Positions 20,452-22,913 of a DNA stretch of 22,913 nt are shown one piece after another; within the stretch, counting starts at the first letter, position 1; every line of letters starts with the position of its first letter. This DNA is from Pelargonium cotyledonis (lineage: Eukaryota > Streptophyta > Magnoliopsida > Geraniales > Geraniaceae), in NCBI GenBank assembly GCA_036897625.1, contig JAYMTA010000933.1:1-22913 (forward strand), written 5' to 3'. The translations under genes and the position numbers were made by a program. The notes below the pieces were generated by a model, which had not been told where the DNA came from, did not search any database, and saw only the letters and a program-made list of their open reading frames with translations.

Positions 20452-20858
20452 AGTTTAGTGTAATCAAAATGTTTAACAAAAAGTTGAGGTTGTTTTCTAT
20501 ATTAAAAAATCAGGTTGTTGACTCATAATATAGTGGCTTGGACTTGTGACTAAAAGCAAAATGGAAGCAAGATATTGAAGTGGTTGGATCTTAATTGGTA
20601 TAGTAGGAAAATGGAGACTTCACAAGTCATTGTTATATTTATTTGCATATTGAACCTCTATCATAGGTTGCTAAGAAAATTAGCACCACCTTTATAAATG
20701 TCATTGAATAAAATGGAGTGAGGTGGTTGGTTGTGAGGAAATTGGATCATTAGTGATTGTTGTTTCTTTTCTTGGTACTTGGCATGACTTTGGATAATAT
20801 TAGAGTTTATTTTTGTCTCAAATAAAAATCTAATGGGTCATCTAACTATATAGCAAGA
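20452..20858. other. Intergenic region, no gene supported
   Basis: This is AT-rich sequence without motifs, repeats or open frames of note. Confidence 0.6.
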
Positions 20859-21080
20859 TGTCTCGTCCCGAAAGAATGGATCTCTCCCAGGCGCCTTAAG
20901 GGTGGTCTTCGTCATGCGGCATGCTCCTATACTTGCGAGACGGATGTTGATCAGTATACTACATGTGCATGTATAGCCTCATTTGCCCGAATATGTGCTT
21001 ATATTGTTTGACGCTCATGAAAAAGGCTGGTCTCTCTCTCCAGAAACAGGAGGTTTGGGGCGCCACGCGGGTTCAGTTCT
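20859..21080. other. GC-richer block with a start-less 50-codon open frame
   Basis: This block stands out from its AT-rich surroundings. A frame from TGT at 20859 to TGA at 21009-21011 is open for 50 codons and contains VPKEWISPRRLKGGLRHAAC, but it has no in-frame ATG and no family I recognise. It also includes GGCGCC and GCATGC palindromes. It could be a gene or transposase fragment, or an inserted repeat. No function is proposed. Confidence 0.35.
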
Positions 21081-22913
21081 CTCGGTATGTGACAAAGAGC
21101 TATCTTTTTAGCTTTTATTAATTTGATGAAACACTTTTAAGCTCAGATGGTTAAGTTTACGAATCAGGTTGAAATTTTCAACCTGAACAAAATGGATTAA
21201 CAATTAACAATACCACTCGGGTGTTCTCAGTGATCATAAAACATTTTCGCATTCTAAGAATTTGAGGGTGTTTTGGTCACTTTATAATTTATCTTTATAT
21301 TATTCTTCGATTGTCCTAAATTCAATGAAAGAATTGGATCGTCTTTCCTAACTCCATAAAACAAATGATGTGACATGTATTTGTCATACTTATTCGATAA
21401 CGAGTTAGCCTCAAAATGCAAAGTTTTATTTTCACTATTCACTTACTCATTTACGATCTCAACTACAAAATTGTGATCGCCGCGGTCGAGTAGTCATTGA
21501 AATATATTTCTAATTAGAAGTAGGTAAATAGGTTTGCCAAGTTTTTTTTTCCCTTGCTTGACTTGTGCGATGTCCATGTCCACTATTCAACTATATATAT
21601 TTACTATACACTATTATCACATGATCAATCCATGTTAGCTAGATATGAAAAAGATTTGGTTGGTAACAAGTTTCATATATAAAAATGACACTCCATTTAT
21701 GGATCTTTTGGTTTGGTTACTAAACTAGAAACCTATGGTATCATTTTCACTATTTTAATTGGAAATGGAGATTCAATGATCATTGAGCAATCGGGAAGAA
21801 AAAATATCCGGTTACGTCTTTTTTGTTTTTTTACCAAACCGAAAGCTTTAATTAAGAAGAGTAGTAGCAGTACAAAAGTTCTGAAACACTTCACTCAATA
21901 AGAATCGAACGTACATATCTAACAACAATATTGTGATACAATTCTATGGGCTTGTGGCCGCTAATTCAATACAAAACGAGTTCACGATTTGAGTTTTGAA
22001 TTGAAAAGATCTATCCAATTCGAAAAATAGTGTAGGTTTGTCCAACTCGTCCTAAAAATTGATCTAGTCTATTTCATACAACTCAAACTCACAAATAAAA
22101 ATCGATTTTTGAGTGCCTGCAAATTTAAATATAAATTGCCACTCTAGTTAATTGTACAATCTAATTTGATTTTCACTCGAGTTGCATAAATGAGGAAAAA
22201 ATGGATTTTTTTTTGGGTAGTTGATGGAGATGGATCAATTTCAGCCTTTTAGGTCAAGGAAGCAAGGAACCAAAAATGTGAGCACTAACAAATCTACAAA
22301 TCTAGGCTGGTTTTACATTTCCATGAAGTTTGGCGAGTCCTAAACTTACCATTTTTTTTTCTTAATTAGGTTATGCAATTTGGGGGTTAACAAAATTGCA
22401 TGTGGTGTGTTTGGTTGAGCTGATTGGGCTAATTTGTAGGCTATTAACCATTAAACATTAGTATATAGGAGGAGGGTATGATTATACAATTGACATCAAC
22501 ATGTGGACATAAAACTCGACCCACGTTTTTACGGGATATGAAATACGTTCATTAGAGTTTTGGTCGAGTTAGGTTTGTAATGAAAATGTACGTATGACTT
22601 TTCAACCAGTACCAAAGGTTCAACCGAACCAACCCTGATACATCTATGGTTCGAGACTCAATGCCAACTCTATTCTTAATTCTCGTTCCTAAACTAAAAT
22701 TCTAATTTAAACATTACCATAGTCATTTTCGTCTTGTTATGGCTAGACTAAAATAATTGCCATTGGATAAATTTTGCAACATCATTTAATATTACTAGTA
22801 CATAATACATATAGGTATCGTTTGGTATCTCGATTCTACAAGGGAAAGTGACAAAATCAATGAGAAAGTTCATTTTCTTGTGTTTGTGTAAAGTTAGTCA
22901 TATGAGAGAGAAT
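21081..22913. other. Distal intergenic region with scattered repeat-like scars
   Basis: No gene is supported. GCTCAGATGGTTAAG at 21141-21155 resembles a tRNA box A, with GGTTGAAATTTTC 12 bases later, so a degraded SINE is possible. AAATTGCCACTCTA (22133-22146) and CAATGCCAACTCTA (about 22655-22668) resemble the right terminus of the hAT MITE at 17567-17581, but no left ends were found. The rest is AT-rich and unremarkable. Confidence 0.5.

Noticed and set aside
21139-21190. Possible tRNA gene with GCTCAGATGGTTAAG
   Set aside because: The box A-like motif is not followed by a normal anticodon arm, T-loop spacing or acceptor pairing. At most it is a degraded SINE head.

Overview
This is a nuclear, AT-rich flowering-plant window, most likely from a eudicot. 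The evidence is U2-type GT/AG introns with T-rich acceptors, a plastid-targeted FATB thioesterase, an Aux/IAA relic, a plant-type PP2A B' subunit, and intergenic DNA full of MITE- and SINE-like insertions. I cannot name the species. No prokaryotic, organellar, rRNA or intact tRNA gene is visible.

Layout, with all three gene units on the + strand. (1) 1-3900 is AT-rich intergenic DNA with scattered transposon-like scars. (2) About 3930-8580 is FATB, an acyl-ACP thioesterase gene with a leader intron, six coding exons and a predicted 420-residue protein. (3) About 9870-12430 is a decayed Aux/IAA gene that I recognised only by joining exons across frames. It keeps a G-box, a TATA box, a domain I remnant, an intact domain II degron, domains III/IV and plausible splice sites, but carries five in-frame stops and frameshifts. 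(4) About 14060-18720 is an intact PP2A B' (B56) subunit gene, with an intron in its 5' leader and two coding exons (512 residues). The coding intron carries a complete 468-bp hAT-type MITE. (5) 18720-22913 is intergenic DNA with a SINE-like retroposon flanked by direct repeats, a two-copy 39-bp tandem repeat, and a 372-bp palindromic Mutator-type MITE with 9-bp target-site duplications.

The genes do not form a pathway. FATB releases saturated fatty acids in plastids, the PP2A subunit directs a phosphatase, and the Aux/IAA locus is a dead auxin-response repressor. They are ordinary neighbours, each with its own promoter region.

The strongest discoveries are the hidden Aux/IAA pseudogene and three transposon insertions whose ends and duplications can be read directly. 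I see no convincing wholly new biological system.
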